DNA of 64,000 bases from Clostridia bacterium (GTDB lineage: Bacteria > Bacillota > Clostridia > RGIG6154), in NCBI GenBank assembly GCA_017410375.1, contig JAFQQW010000053.1, positions 62,001 through 126,000 on the forward strand. The letters are read 5' to 3'. Shown piece after piece: positions 36,329 through 45,584 of this stretch. Position 1 is the first letter of the stretch. Every line of letters starts with the position of its first letter. Under the pieces are notes generated by a model. It had not been told where the DNA came from. It was given only the letters and a program-made list of their open reading frames with translations, and ran no database searches. A program made the translations under genes and the position numbers.

Positions 36329-37294
36329 ATGAAATTAGGTGTATTAACAGTTGCAGTACAGAATATGTCCTTGGAAGAAGCGGTAAAATATCTTTCTGCA
36401 CAAGGCGTACAGACATTAGAAATCGGCACAGGCGGTTACACCAACAAGTGCCACTTAGATCCCGACGTATACTTAAACGACGACAAGAAACTGCAGGAAG
36501 TAAAGGATTTGCTCAAAGCACATAACATGACCATTTGCGCACTCTCCTGCCACGGCAATGCCGTGCATCCCGATAAGGAAATTGCAAAAGGTTTCCATGA
36601 AGCTTTTGAAAAGACCGTTCTCCTGGCAGAAAAGATGGACATTGACACCATCGTAACCTTCTCCGGCTGCCCCGGCGGTTTGAAAGAAGACAAAACGCCC
36701 AACTGGGTTACCTGCCCCTGGCCGGACGATTTCTTAAGCGTTCTGGATTATCAGTGGAACGAAGTACTTATCCCTTACTGGAAAGATGCTGCTGCATTTG
36801 CAAACGCACACGGCGTAAAGAAAATTGCATTTGAAATGCATCCGGGCTTTTGCGTATACAACCCCTACACCCTGCTCAAGCTTCGTGCAGCGGTTGGCGA
36901 AACCATCGGTGCAAACTTTGACCCCAGCCACCTGGTATGGCAGGGCATGAATCCGGTAGAAGCCATTAAAGAATTAAAGGGTGCTATCTACCACTTCCAC
37001 GCAAAAGATACCCGTATCGACGATGCAAACACCGACAAAAACGGTGTTCTGGATACCAGACATTACGGTGAAATCTTAGACAGAAGCTGGGTATTCCGTA
37101 CCATCGGCTACGGTCACGATTACAAATACTGGAAGGATATGATTTCTACCCTTAAGGTTTGTGGCTATGACGGTGCAATCAGCATTGAGCACGAGGATGC
37201 TCTGATGTCTCCCACCGAAGGTCTTGAAAAAGCTATTGCTTTCTTAAAAGATGTTTTAATCTTTGAAGAAGCAGGCGAAATGTGGTGGGCATAA
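36329..37294 (+). CDS. Sugar phosphate isomerase/epimerase (xylose isomerase-like TIM barrel)
   Basis: Metal-dependent TIM-barrel enzyme of 321 residues in the AP endonuclease-2/xylose isomerase superfamily. Metal ligands are expected in IAFEMHPGF, GANFDPSHL, HFHAKD and ISIEHED, all present. GGAGG precedes the ATG. Codon use favours the high-expression C-ending codons (for example ACC, GGC), more than its neighbours, which suggests a well-expressed gene. The substrate is unknown; it stands alone with its own promoter and terminator. Confidence 0.87.
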   Translation: MKLGVLTVAVQNMSLEEAVKYLSAQGVQTLEIGTGGYTNKCHLDPDVYLNDDKKLQEVKDLLKAHNMTICALSCHGNAVHPDKEIAKGFHEAFEKTVLLAEKMDIDTIVTFSGCPGGLKEDKTPNWVTCPWPDDFLSVLDYQWNEVLIPYWKDAAAFANAHGVKKIAFEMHPGFCVYNPYTLLKLRAAVGETIGANFDPSHLVWQGMNPVEAIKELKGAIYHFHAKDTRIDDANTDKNGVLDTRHYGEILDRSWVFRTIGYGHDYKYWKDMISTLKVCGYDGAISIEHEDALMSPTEGLEKAIAFLKDVLIFEEAGEMWWA

Positions 37295-37307
37295 TCTAAA
37301 AATCTTA

Positions 37308-37338
37308 AAAGATGCGGTCAACACCGCATCTTTTTCTT
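37308..37338 (+). terminator. Terminator after the sugar isomerase
   Basis: An 11-base perfect stem (37308-37318 with 37323-37333), CAAC loop, ending in a T-rich run. Confidence 0.85.
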
Positions 37339-37365
37339 TACAAATTATATTTTTTCGTGTAAAAT
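37337..37365 (+). promoter_or_regulatory. Promoter of radA
   Basis: TTTACA (37337-37342), 17-base spacer, TAAAAT (37360-37365), directly after the preceding terminator. Confidence 0.65.
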
Positions 37366-37395
37366 GGTAAGTAGAAAAAGTGAGGCGAATTTTGG

Positions 37396-38748
37396 ATGAA
37401 AGCAAAAATCATATATACATGCAAATGCTGTGGCTGTCAAAGTCCACGCTGGATGGGAAAATGTCCTGACTGCGGTGAATGGGACTCTTTCTACGAAGAA
37501 ATAGACGAAAACCCCATTGAAAAAGCAACTGCTAAGCAAGCCGTACCCGCTTCCGGCATCAAACCGGTTGCCTTAAACGATGTGAAAACCGAAAACGAAA
37601 TCCGCTTTACCAGCGGAATGCAGGAATTAGACAGGGTTTTGGGTGGAGGTATCGTTGAGGGTAGCCTTGTGCTTGTCGGCGGTGAGCCGGGTATTGGCAA
37701 ATCCACACTGTTACTTCAAATCTGCAACTATCTCCCGGGCGAAGTTTTGTATGTTTCGGGTGAAGAATCCGCCGCACAGATTAAAATGCGCGCAAAACGT
37801 CTGGGTGTGGACAAAGATGAGCTTCTTCTTTTGTGCAACACCAATTTAAGCGAAATTGTTGCAGAAATTGAAAAGACAAGTCCAAAGGTTGCTATTATCG
37901 ACTCGGTACAAACCATTGCCAATCCGCAGATGAATTCCGCCCCCGGAACAGTCAGCCAGATAAAAGAAGTTTCTTCCGTGCTGATGCGTCTTGCAAAAAA
38001 CTCAGGCATCACCGTTTTCATTGTCGGCCATGTTACCAAAGAAGGTGCAATTGCAGGTCCGAGAGTTTTAGAGCATATGGTGGACTGTGTTTTATATTTC
38101 GAAGGCGACAACAACCACATTTTCCGACTGCTTCGTGCCGTGAAAAACCGCTTCGGCTCCACCAATGAAGTGGGTGTATTCCAAATGGAAGAGCACGGAC
38201 TGGAAGAGGTTACAAATCCGTCTATGGCACTTTTTGAACACAAAGACACATTAGCCTCAGGCAACTGCATCACCTGTACCATTGAAGGCTCCAGACCTTT
38301 TTTAACTGAAATCCAGGCATTGGTTACCCCTACCTTCTTCCCTGTTCCCCGAAGAACCGCTTCGGGTGTAGACTATAACCGCATGATCCTTTTGATGGCA
38401 GTACTTGAAAAACGTCTGAAGTTAAACCTTTCTAATTATGATGCATATGTAAATATTGCCGGTGGCATGCGTATTACCGAGCCCGCGGCAGATTTAGGCA
38501 TTGCTATGGCAATTTATTCCAACCACAAAGATATTGTCTTGCCTCCCGACTGTGCGTTTTTAGGTGAGATTGGTCTTTCGGGTGAAATCCGACCCGTTTC
38601 TTTGATTGACACACGCATCAAGGAAGCGAAAAAGCTTGGAATGAAGAAAATTGTTATTCCTGCCGCAAACTTAAAAAAATGCTCCGACACCGAAGGCGTA
38701 ATCGGCGTCAAAAGCATTTTTGAAGCGGTAAAGACTATTTCAAATTAA
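37396..38748 (+). CDS. radA: DNA repair protein RadA
   Basis: RecA-like ATPase for branch migration and recombination repair, 450 residues. An N-terminal four-cysteine zinc finger (CKCCGC and CPDCGEW), Walker A GGEPGIGKSTLL (about residues 95-106), the RadA-specific motif KNRFGSTNEVGVF, and a C-terminal Lon-protease-like domain ending with GEIGLSGEIRPV are all present. The start ATG follows GTGAGG. Its last 14 bases overlap a convergent small gene. Confidence 0.95.
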   Translation: MKAKIIYTCKCCGCQSPRWMGKCPDCGEWDSFYEEIDENPIEKATAKQAVPASGIKPVALNDVKTENEIRFTSGMQELDRVLGGGIVEGSLVLVGGEPGIGKSTLLLQICNYLPGEVLYVSGEESAAQIKMRAKRLGVDKDELLLLCNTNLSEIVAEIEKTSPKVAIIDSVQTIANPQMNSAPGTVSQIKEVSSVLMRLAKNSGITVFIVGHVTKEGAIAGPRVLEHMVDCVLYFEGDNNHIFRLLRAVKNRFGSTNEVGVFQMEEHGLEEVTNPSMALFEHKDTLASGNCITCTIEGSRPFLTEIQALVTPTFFPVPRRTASGVDYNRMILLMAVLEKRLKLNLSNYDAYVNIAGGMRITEPAADLGIAMAIYSNHKDIVLPPDCAFLGEIGLSGEIRPVSLIDTRIKEAKKLGMKKIVIPAANLKKCSDTEGVIGVKSIFEAVKTISN

Positions 38749-39106
38749 ATTTACCAAGCCAGTCAAGCTGACGAATCTGATTTTCCAATAAATTTTCCAT
38801 GCTTGTTCCCGTAAGCACCGCCAGACAAACCAGATAAAAAAGTGCATCTCCCATATTTTGTTCTGTCTTTTCCCGGCAATCGGCACAAAGACTTCCTTTT
38901 AGCATACTCTCAGCCTCCCCGTTAAAGTCGGGAGACTGTTTTTTTGTAAAGATTTCAACACATCCACACTGGGTTGCTGCCCGTATTATGTTCCGCTCTG
39001 TTTTGGCAACCGAAATCTGTAATTTACTCATTGTATCCAGTATCCCTTTATTTCTACGGTAATATTTCTGAATTGACCTTTGTAAGTGCTCTAAATTCTG
39101 TCCCAT
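38735..39106 (-). CDS. Conserved clostridial small helical protein (MazG-like appearance)
   Basis: A 123-residue protein, mostly helical. It matches my memory of a conserved Clostridia family with an ILDTMSKLQ helix, a CGC motif (here TQCGCVEI), a CADCRE motif and a C-terminal DALFYLVCLA helix ending in LGKFNLK. The paired-helix layout resembles MazG/nucleotide pyrophosphohydrolases, but the acidic metal motif is not clear and I claim no activity. GGAGGG precedes the ATG. It converges on radA with a 14-base overlap. Confidence 0.75.
   Translation of the reverse strand: MGQNLEHLQRSIQKYYRRNKGILDTMSKLQISVAKTERNIIRAATQCGCVEIFTKKQSPDFNGEAESMLKGSLCADCREKTEQNMGDALFYLVCLAVLTGTSMENLLENQIRQLDWLGKFNLK
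38911..38945 (+). terminator. Possible terminator for radA inside the convergent gene
   Basis: CAGCCTCCC (38911-38919) pairs with GGGAGACTG (38930-38938) with one C-A mismatch, followed by T7. It lies about 160 bases after radA in the antisense of the next gene's coding sequence. Confidence 0.35.
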
Positions 39107-39192
39107 ACAATTCCCTCCGACTTAATGTTTTGTACACAAATTCAGCATACCATATTTCTTTAGAAAATTTTGTCAAATTTTCAAATAAGCCT

Positions 39193-39221
39193 TTGACTTT
39201 TTCAAAAATTAGTGTTATAAT
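39193..39221 (+). promoter_or_regulatory. Promoter of the carD-ispD-ispF-proS operon
   Basis: TTGACT (39193-39198), 17-base spacer, TATAAT (39216-39221). Confidence 0.85.
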
Positions 39222-39281
39222 ATATTTTAGGTATTCATGTGTTTGAATTAAACATTTAGAATATCAAGGAGGCTTTTGTAA

Positions 39282-39761
39282 ATGTACCAAATAGGCGAAA
39301 AAATTGTTTACCCGATGCATGGTGCAGGCGTTGTTCAGGCAATTGAAGAAAAGGAAATCTTAGGTGAAAAGCAGAAATACTATGTACTGAAAGTTCCGTC
39401 CACCGAAATCAAACTGATGGTTCCCGTCAATACTGCCGAAAGTATTGGTGTCAGACCGGTTATCTCTCCTGCTGATTTGCCCGGCATTTTTGATGCTGTC
39501 AAGGGCGAAATTGAGGAGCCTTGCCCGAACTGGAACAAACGCTATCGGGAAAATCTTTCCAAAATCAAAACAGGTGATATTGTAGAGGTTGCAAAAGTTG
39601 TAAAAAGCCTTACACACAGAGAGCTGGAAAAACCGCTTTCTACCTGTGAGAAGAAATTGCTGACTAATGCGCGACATATTTTAGTCAGCGAGCTTGTCAT
39701 GGCGACCAATGACGAAATCGACAAGGTTGAAAAAGAAGTCGATGCTTTAATTGCGCTTTAA
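39282..39761 (+). CDS. CarD family transcriptional regulator
   Basis: RNA polymerase-binding regulator, 159 residues, that stabilises open promoter complexes (often at rRNA genes). The N-terminal Tudor-like polymerase-interaction domain reads IGEKIVYPMHGAGVVQAIEE; the C-terminal helical domain contains SLTHRELEKPLSTCEKKLL. AAGGAGG precedes the ATG. CarD next to ispD is a frequent clostridial arrangement, and the ispD start is 34 bases downstream. Confidence 0.92.
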   Translation: MYQIGEKIVYPMHGAGVVQAIEEKEILGEKQKYYVLKVPSTEIKLMVPVNTAESIGVRPVISPADLPGIFDAVKGEIEEPCPNWNKRYRENLSKIKTGDIVEVAKVVKSLTHRELEKPLSTCEKKLLTNARHILVSELVMATNDEIDKVEKEVDALIAL

Positions 39762-39795
39762 TTTGTCGGTTACACTTAATAATCGTGGAGGCAAA

Positions 39796-40542
39796 ATGGG
39801 GAAAATAATTCAAGGCAATTTTAACCGTACTGCACCCGGAAACAAGACCACTGCTATTATTGCCGCAGGCGGCAAAGGCAGTCGGATGGGACTTGACTTT
39901 AACAAAATTTTTCTGGATGTGGACGAAAAACCGATTTTAGCCTACACACTAGACGTTTTCGAATTTGCTGATTGCATCGACAACGTCATTTTGGTGTGTA
40001 GTGATAATGATAAACCGCTTTGTGAAGAAATTGTAAGCGAGTTCGGCTATACAAAAGTAACCCGAATCGTAAAAGGCGGAGAAACCCGTCAGGAAAGTGT
40101 CCGCAACGGTCTTGCCGCTGTTCCCGACACAACCGACATTGTTCTGGTACATGATGCGGCACGTCCTTTAGTTACAAAAGAAATGCTGAAAGCTTCTATT
40201 GATGCTGCAAGCAAAAACGGTGCTGCAGCGGTGGGCATCCTGCCTGTTGATACCGTAAAACGTGTTCAGGGCACAACTGTTTTTGAAACCATTGACCGAA
40301 ACAGCCTTGTGCTGATTCAGACACCCCAGACCTTTCGCAAGGATTTACTGGTTCAGGCACACGAAACCGCACACCAAAATCATCAGCTGGTAACAGATGA
40401 CTGTGCATTACTTGAACTTATGGGACATACGGTTACCGTCGTGCCCGGTGCCAAATTCAATATAAAACTCACTACGCCGGAGGATTATGCCATGATTTCT
40501 GCATATCTTACCTGCTACAGAAAAGAGGATGAAGATGATTAG
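39796..40542 (+). CDS. ispD: 2-C-methyl-D-erythritol 4-phosphate cytidylyltransferase
   Basis: Third step of the MEP isoprenoid pathway, 248 residues. The CTP-binding loop [32 protein letters not shown] and TDDCALLE are diagnostic. The frame extends to 39751, but GGAGG directly precedes the ATG at 39796. About 20 extra residues precede the usual family start. The stop overlaps ispF by eight bases. Confidence 0.95.
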   Translation: MGKIIQGNFNRTAPGNKTTAIIAAGGKGSRMGLDFNKIFLDVDEKPILAYTLDVFEFADCIDNVILVCSDNDKPLCEEIVSEFGYTKVTRIVKGGETRQESVRNGLAAVPDTTDIVLVHDAARPLVTKEMLKASIDAASKNGAAAVGILPVDTVKRVQGTTVFETIDRNSLVLIQTPQTFRKDLLVQAHETAHQNHQLVTDDCALLELMGHTVTVVPGAKFNIKLTTPEDYAMISAYLTCYRKEDEDD

Positions 40543-41011
40543 AATCGGAACCGGCTATGACGTACATGCATTTGCAGAAAACCGCGATTTGATTTTAGGC
40601 GGTGTAAAAATCCCGTATGAAAAAGGACTTTTAGGTCATTCGGATGCAGACGTTCTACTGCATGCCATCTCTGATGCGCTGCTCGGTGCATGTGCTTTGG
40701 GCGATATCGGAAAGCATTTTCCGGATACCGACCCGAAATACAAGGGTGCGGACAGTTTAATGCTTTTAAAAGAAGTGAACAGAATCATAAAACCTTATAA
40801 GGTTTCAAATGTGGACGCAACCATTGTTGCTCAGGCACCAAAGCTTGCGCCCCATATAGAGCAGATGCGTCAAAACATCGCAGATGCACTGGAGGTAGAA
40901 CTTTCTGCAATCAGCGTGAAAGCAACTACCACCGAAAACTTAGGTTTTTGCGGCCGTAAAGAAGGCATAGAAGCCCAGGCCGTTTGCATACTTACAAAAT
41001 TGGAGGATTAA
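40535..41011 (+). CDS. ispF: 2-C-methyl-D-erythritol 2,4-cyclodiphosphate synthase
   Basis: Fifth step of the MEP pathway, 158 residues, a zinc trimer. GTGYDVHAF and [15 protein letters not shown] carry the metal histidines and aspartate; KHFPDTDP and [12 protein letters not shown] complete the active site. Of two ATGs (40529 and 40535) the second has six bases of spacing to GAGG. It is coupled to ispD. Confidence 0.95.
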   Translation: MIRIGTGYDVHAFAENRDLILGGVKIPYEKGLLGHSDADVLLHAISDALLGACALGDIGKHFPDTDPKYKGADSLMLLKEVNRIIKPYKVSNVDATIVAQAPKLAPHIEQMRQNIADALEVELSAISVKATTTENLGFCGRKEGIEAQAVCILTKLED

Positions 41012-41015
41012 GATT

Positions 41016-42452
41016 ATGGCTCAACAGAAAAAGTTTGTAGAAGAAATCACATCTATGGATGTGGATTTCGCGAAATGGTATACCGATATCGTTAAAAAAG
41101 CGGATCTGGTAGACTATGCGCAGGTACGCGGATGCATGGTTATCCGTCCCTACGGTTATGCAATCTGGGAAAATATCCAGGCGAACTTAGACAGAATGTT
41201 TAAGGAAACCGGACACGAAAATGTTTACATGCCTATGTTCATCCCTGAAAGCTTATTGCAAAAGGAAAAGGATCATGTTGAAGGCTTTGCACCCGAGGTT
41301 GCCTGGGTAACCCATGGCGGCTCGGAGAAGCTTACCGAACGTCTTTGTGTTCGTCCTACATCCGAAACCTTGTTCTGCGACCATTATAAAGATATCATTC
41401 ACTCCTACAGAGATCTGCCCAAGCTGTACAATCAGTGGTGTTCTGTAGTTCGTTGGGAAAAAACCACCCGCCCGTTCTTGCGTTCCTGCGAATTCTTGTG
41501 GCAGGAAGGTCATACAGCCCATGCGACTGCTGAGGAAGCACAGGAAGAAACCATCAGAATGTTAAACATCTACGCTTCTTTCCTGGAAGAATACCTTGCA
41601 ATCCCGGTTGTAAAGGGTCAGAAAACCGATAAAGAAAAATTTGCCGGTGCAAAAGCAACCTACACCATCGAAGCTTTGATGCACAGCGGTTATGCTCTGC
41701 AGTCAGGTACTTCTCATAACTTCGGTGACGGCTTTGCGAAAGCATTTGGCATTCAGTATACCGATAAAGACAACCAGTTAAAGAACGTACACCAGACCTC
41801 CTGGGGTATGACCACCCGACTGATTGGCGCCATCATTATGGTACACGGTGACGACAGCGGTCTTTGCCTGCCGCCTAAAATCGCACCTACACAGCTGATG
41901 ATTATTCCGATTGCACAGCACAAGGAAGGCGTATTAGAAAAAGCAGGCGAGCTTTTAGAGCGTCTAAAAGGCTCTGTACGCGTGAAAATGGATGACAGCG
42001 ACAAGAGTCCCGGATTCAAATTCTCCGAACAGGAAATGCGTGGTATTCCGCTCAGAATTGAAATCGGTCCCAAGGACATCGAAAACAACCAGTGTATCTT
42101 AGCGCGTCGTGACAACGGTGAAAAGATGACCGTTTCCTTAGATGAACTGGAAACAGTTGTGCCTGCACTGTTGGATGAAATCCAGAAAAACATGTTTGAA
42201 AAGGCAAAGGCACACAGAGATGCGCGTACCTTCAATGCAACAGATATGGAAACCTTCGCAAGCCAGTTAGAAGCTGTACCCGGCTTTATCAAAGCAATGT
42301 GGTGCGGTGACGAAGCCTGCGAACTGGAAATTAAAGAAAAAACCGGTGCAACCTCCCGTTGTATCCCCTTCGAACAGGAAAAACTTTCGGATGTTTGCGT
42401 TTGCTGTGGCAAGAAAGCCAGCAAAACGGTTTACTGGGGCAAAGCTTATTAA
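41016..42452 (+). CDS. proS: Prolyl-tRNA synthetase, ProS type 3 (archaeal/eukaryotic-like)
   Basis: Charges tRNA-Pro, 478 residues. It belongs to the form without the bacterial editing insertion and with a C-terminal zinc-binding domain (CVCCGKKA, ending in KAY). Class II motifs appear around [33 protein letters not shown] and [15 protein letters not shown]. It is read four bases after ispF with a weak upstream GGAGG and ends the operon at a strong terminator. Confidence 0.95.
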   Translation: MAQQKKFVEEITSMDVDFAKWYTDIVKKADLVDYAQVRGCMVIRPYGYAIWENIQANLDRMFKETGHENVYMPMFIPESLLQKEKDHVEGFAPEVAWVTHGGSEKLTERLCVRPTSETLFCDHYKDIIHSYRDLPKLYNQWCSVVRWEKTTRPFLRSCEFLWQEGHTAHATAEEAQEETIRMLNIYASFLEEYLAIPVVKGQKTDKEKFAGAKATYTIEALMHSGYALQSGTSHNFGDGFAKAFGIQYTDKDNQLKNVHQTSWGMTTRLIGAIIMVHGDDSGLCLPPKIAPTQLMIIPIAQHKEGVLEKAGELLERLKGSVRVKMDDSDKSPGFKFSEQEMRGIPLRIEIGPKDIENNQCILARRDNGEKMTVSLDELETVVPALLDEIQKNMFEKAKAHRDARTFNATDMETFASQLEAVPGFIKAMWCGDEACELEIKEKTGATSRCIPFEQEKLSDVCVCCGKKASKTVYWGKAY

Positions 42453-42463
42453 TCCCAAAAGAC

Positions 42464-42497
42464 AATCCCGTCTCTTAAACAGAGACGGGATTTTTTT
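42464..42497. terminator. Bidirectional terminator, proS / oxidoreductase
   Basis: An 11-base stem (42464-42474 with 42482-42492), seven-base loop, T7 on the plus side. Confidence 0.88.
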
Positions 42498-43476
42498 AAT
42501 TTTCACATACTTTTAAAACAACCTTGCCGATGTTTTCGTTTCTCTCTAATATCGCGTGTGCCTCTTCTGCCTGCTCTATAGGCAAAATTTTGTAGATGGA
42601 AGGTGTTATTTCACCGCTTTCAATTTTCGGCCACACATTTTCCACCAGTTCGGATAAAATGAATGCCTTGAATTCGGGCGTTCTGTTCCGAAGCATACTG
42701 CCTACCAGGTGCAACCCCTTTGTAAGGAGCGGACGAAGCTGAACGGTTGTTTCAACCCCTGCAAGCGTTGAAATCACAACCCAGTAACCGCCTCTTGCCA
42801 TAAAGGGCAGGCTTTTTCCTAACGTTTCACCGCTTAAGCAGTCCATGGAAACATTTACTGCTGTTCCGTTTTCTTCTTCAGCTTTCAGAACATCTTCCAC
42901 CCTTTGCGTAGTGGAATTGATAATAACATCTGCACCCAAGTCTTTGATTTTGACCGCAATTTCATCCGACAAAACCGATGTAATGACTCTTGCACCAAAG
43001 GCTTTTGCCATGGGAATTGCCACCGATGCCAATCCGGATGCACCTGCAGGGATAAATGCAGTCTGCCCTTTTTCTAAATGTCCTTCCAAAAACAAATTCA
43101 GGTAGGATGTGGCATATGCTTCGGGAAGTGCGGAGGCTTCTTCTAACGTAAGACCTTGTGGGACAGGCATCAGCATATCGTATTTAACAGCCACATATTC
43201 TGCATATCCGCCACCGCCCAAAAGGGCGCAAACCTTATCGCCAACTTCCCATTTTTCCACAGAGCTGCCCTTTTCCGCAATAACGCCTGCAATTTCCAGA
43301 CCCATCCACTCAGGACATCCCGGAGGTGACGGATATTTTCCCTGCCGCTGCAGAAGATCGGCACGGTTTAGTGCTGCCGCGCAGATTTTAACCAACACCT
43401 CGTCTGCTTTAATAACAGGCTTTTTCACCTCACTCCAAACAAGATTTTTATTTTCATCCACAAGCATTGCTTTCAT
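42496..43476 (-). CDS. NAD(P)H:quinone oxidoreductase, medium-chain dehydrogenase family
   Basis: Zinc-free medium-chain dehydrogenase of 326 residues, closest in look to quinone oxidoreductase/PIG3. NRADLLQRQGKYPSPPG and GLEIAGVI are at the N-terminus; the cofactor loop is AGASGLASVAIPMAKAFG. No catalytic zinc cysteine is present. GAGGTGG precedes the ATG. It is the last gene of the six-gene operon read leftward from 48402, 13 bases after the epimerase-like gene. Its role there, reducing or oxidising a pathway intermediate, is inference. Confidence 0.88.
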   Translation of the reverse strand: MKAMLVDENKNLVWSEVKKPVIKADEVLVKICAAALNRADLLQRQGKYPSPPGCPEWMGLEIAGVIAEKGSSVEKWEVGDKVCALLGGGGYAEYVAVKYDMLMPVPQGLTLEEASALPEAYATSYLNLFLEGHLEKGQTAFIPAGASGLASVAIPMAKAFGARVITSVLSDEIAVKIKDLGADVIINSTTQRVEDVLKAEEENGTAVNVSMDCLSGETLGKSLPFMARGGYWVVISTLAGVETTVQLRPLLTKGLHLVGSMLRNRTPEFKAFILSELVENVWPKIESGEITPSIYKILPIEQAEEAHAILERNENIGKVVLKVCEN

Positions 43477-43489
43477 AAAACCACCTCAC

Positions 43490-44497
43490 TCAGTTCAGAT
43501 TATTATCTTTTATATATTCGTCCATGCGCTTACTCAAATCGGTATCGGGAAATTCGTAGCCCTCAGGCACTGCTTCAATCATCATTTTAAGTGCATCATA
43601 AAGAGGTGTCAATTCCTCCTGCTTCATGCCTGTTACCTCTAAAACCTTGGAATTATCGGTGATTCTGTCAAACATTCTTGCGTATTCCAACTGCCAGCGG
43701 GTATTTAATCCCATATCGGGATTTAAAATTTTCAAATAATCTTCTTTATCCACCCAAACCGCTTCAAGGCCTGCAATTTCTTTATAATAGCCGGCAATCT
43801 CCTCCCAGGTTCTGTGTTCGGACGAACATACATTATACACTTCTTTTTTTGCCTTTTCATTAAACAAAAGCTTTGCAATCATCATGGACACATCTCCTGC
43901 CCAACACAGTGTTGCAGGTTTGTCCTTTGCCTGCAAAGGCAAAACCACTTTTTTACCCTTTACCGCACGGCCGACCGTGTCATGTGCCTCTAATGTTACC
44001 AGCTGATACCGCATTTTTGAAAAGGTTGTGGCAGGGCGAACAATTGTCCAGTTATCATAGCCGGATAAAAACAAGAGATTTTCTGCTTTGGCTTTGTGTA
44101 TGCAATAATCATTAGATGCCAGAAGCTTTTCGTCGGTTGAAACATCCAAAAGTCTTGGAGATGTTTCTTTTACGGGAATTTCTTCGTTTGCATATACACG
44201 GCAGGAAGACAAGAAAATATAGTGCTTTGTATTTTCCAAAAACAGCTTGTAGTAGTGAATGAAATCCCGCTTGTGATAAATCATAAAGTCAACAACACCG
44301 TCAAAATTCTGAGAGAGTAAACCCTTCAAAAATTCCATATCCTTGGCGTTGCCTTTAATGCAGGTCACCTGCTCGTTATAAGGTACTTCATCGTCCAGTG
44401 ACACAGCTGTTACCTGATACCCCATGTCTGCCAAATACGGCACGATATACTGTCCCATCGCACCCGTAGATCCTAAAACCAATACTTTTCTTTTCAC
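43490..44497 (-). CDS. NAD-dependent epimerase/dehydratase-like protein (extended SDR)
   Basis: Extended short-chain dehydrogenase/reductase, 335 residues. The Rossmann loop GSTGAMGQYI is at residues about 8-17. The second motif is present as ...SSCRVYAN, but the usual YxxxK catalytic pair appears as YCIHKAKAE, so Tyr and Lys are kept. VRPATTF follows. The start is GTG at 44497, behind AGGAGAGG. It may act on a nucleotide sugar or a free sugar derivative; isoflavone-reductase-like atypical SDRs are an alternative. Mid-operon position. Confidence 0.85.
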   Translation of the reverse strand: MKRKVLVLGSTGAMGQYIVPYLADMGYQVTAVSLDDEVPYNEQVTCIKGNAKDMEFLKGLLSQNFDGVVDFMIYHKRDFIHYYKLFLENTKHYIFLSSCRVYANEEIPVKETSPRLLDVSTDEKLLASNDYCIHKAKAENLLFLSGYDNWTIVRPATTFSKMRYQLVTLEAHDTVGRAVKGKKVVLPLQAKDKPATLCWAGDVSMMIAKLLFNEKAKKEVYNVCSSEHRTWEEIAGYYKEIAGLEAVWVDKEDYLKILNPDMGLNTRWQLEYARMFDRITDNSKVLEVTGMKQEELTPLYDALKMMIEAVPEGYEFPDTDLSKRMDEYIKDNNLN

Positions 44498-44515
44498 AAA
44501 AACCTCTCCTTTTTC

Positions 44516-45583
44516 TTACCGCTTATATACCACTTCTCCGTTAACAATTGTCAGAACACAACTGTATCCTTTATCACATGTAATACGGCAACCCGCTTTA
44601 TCCGTCAGATCAAAACCGTCGTTTGTATGGTCAAGAACGACAATATCTGCGTTTCTTCCGACCTCTAAATAACCCCATTCCTGTTCTTTACCCAGCGCTT
44701 TTGCAGGCGTGGAAGTAACCGCACGCAATATGTCTTCTTCACACATTCCAAGATGCTTTGCAATACTCATACATAAAGTCATGCCGTATCTGCCGCCTCT
44801 TACGTAGGCGCTGAGTCTTGTAATATCGGTACTGATGATATCAGGCAACGCACCGTTTGAAATGGCTTCTTTAAAGATTTTAAAATCAGTATGTACATGT
44901 CCTGCCAAACCGGCGTCAATGAAAACGCCTCTTTTTTTAGCATTTTCAATGCACAAAAAACCGTCTTCAAGGACATTGTTTTTGCCGCCATGATACGAGT
45001 GGGTCAGGATATCCCCTTTTCTTAAGCATTCTAAAAGATCTGACATGGGAACGGGAGAATTTGATGAATGAACCATAACCTTAAGCTTCTTGCTTTGTGC
45101 ATACTCTACCGCCTCACACAAAGGTTTTATATCTTTTATATCAGAAATTAGTGTGTCGAAATACACCTTAACACCTATCGCCTTGTCGCCATACTTTTCG
45201 AGTAATTGCTCCGTATGGTCAAAACACGCTTTATTTTCCCGAAAGCTGACACCGACAAAGACAGTATTTTTCAACAAAAAGGATTCAAGCATTTCCTTAT
45301 CCCCTTTTCCGCCACCTGCATCTGCCGCCGCAGTTACACCAAAAGGAATTGTGCTAAGCTCCGGATGTACACCAAACTTATCACAGGAAATTCCACGCAT
45401 GTGCACATGTGCATCCACAAGCCCGGCAGAGACGATTTTTCCCCTTGCATCATACATAAATTCAGCTTTTTCGTCTATGGATTCTGCAATTCGATTCACC
45501 TTGCCATTCTTAGTTAAAACATCCGCAAACCAAAAGTGTTTGCCATCCCAAACCTTTCCGTTTTTTATTAAAATTTCAGTCAT
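44516..45583 (-). CDS. Amidohydrolase/deacetylase family metallohydrolase
   Basis: TIM-barrel metal hydrolase of 355 residues. The N-terminal metal site is GLVDAHVHMRG; GVKVYFD contains the lysine expected to be carboxylated; THSYHG and AGHVHTDF provide histidines, and STDITR the catalytic aspartate. This matches the EF0837/Atu3266-like deacetylase group, which often sits in sugar-acid or amino-sugar catabolic clusters. An AGGTG box fits the ATG at 45583. One base separates it from the Gfo/Idh stop. Removal of an N- or O-acyl group in the pathway is inference. Confidence 0.88.
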   Translation of the reverse strand: MTEILIKNGKVWDGKHFWFADVLTKNGKVNRIAESIDEKAEFMYDARGKIVSAGLVDAHVHMRGISCDKFGVHPELSTIPFGVTAAADAGGGKGDKEMLESFLLKNTVFVGVSFRENKACFDHTEQLLEKYGDKAIGVKVYFDTLISDIKDIKPLCEAVEYAQSKKLKVMVHSSNSPVPMSDLLECLRKGDILTHSYHGGKNNVLEDGFLCIENAKKRGVFIDAGLAGHVHTDFKIFKEAISNGALPDIISTDITRLSAYVRGGRYGMTLCMSIAKHLGMCEEDILRAVTSTPAKALGKEQEWGYLEVGRNADIVVLDHTNDGFDLTDKAGCRITCDKGYSCVLTIVNGEVVYKR

Positions 45584-45584
45584 A

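Noticed and set aside
41753-42424. A 223-codon minus-strand frame
   Set aside because: Antisense to proS, whose protein is complete and conserved across the whole interval.
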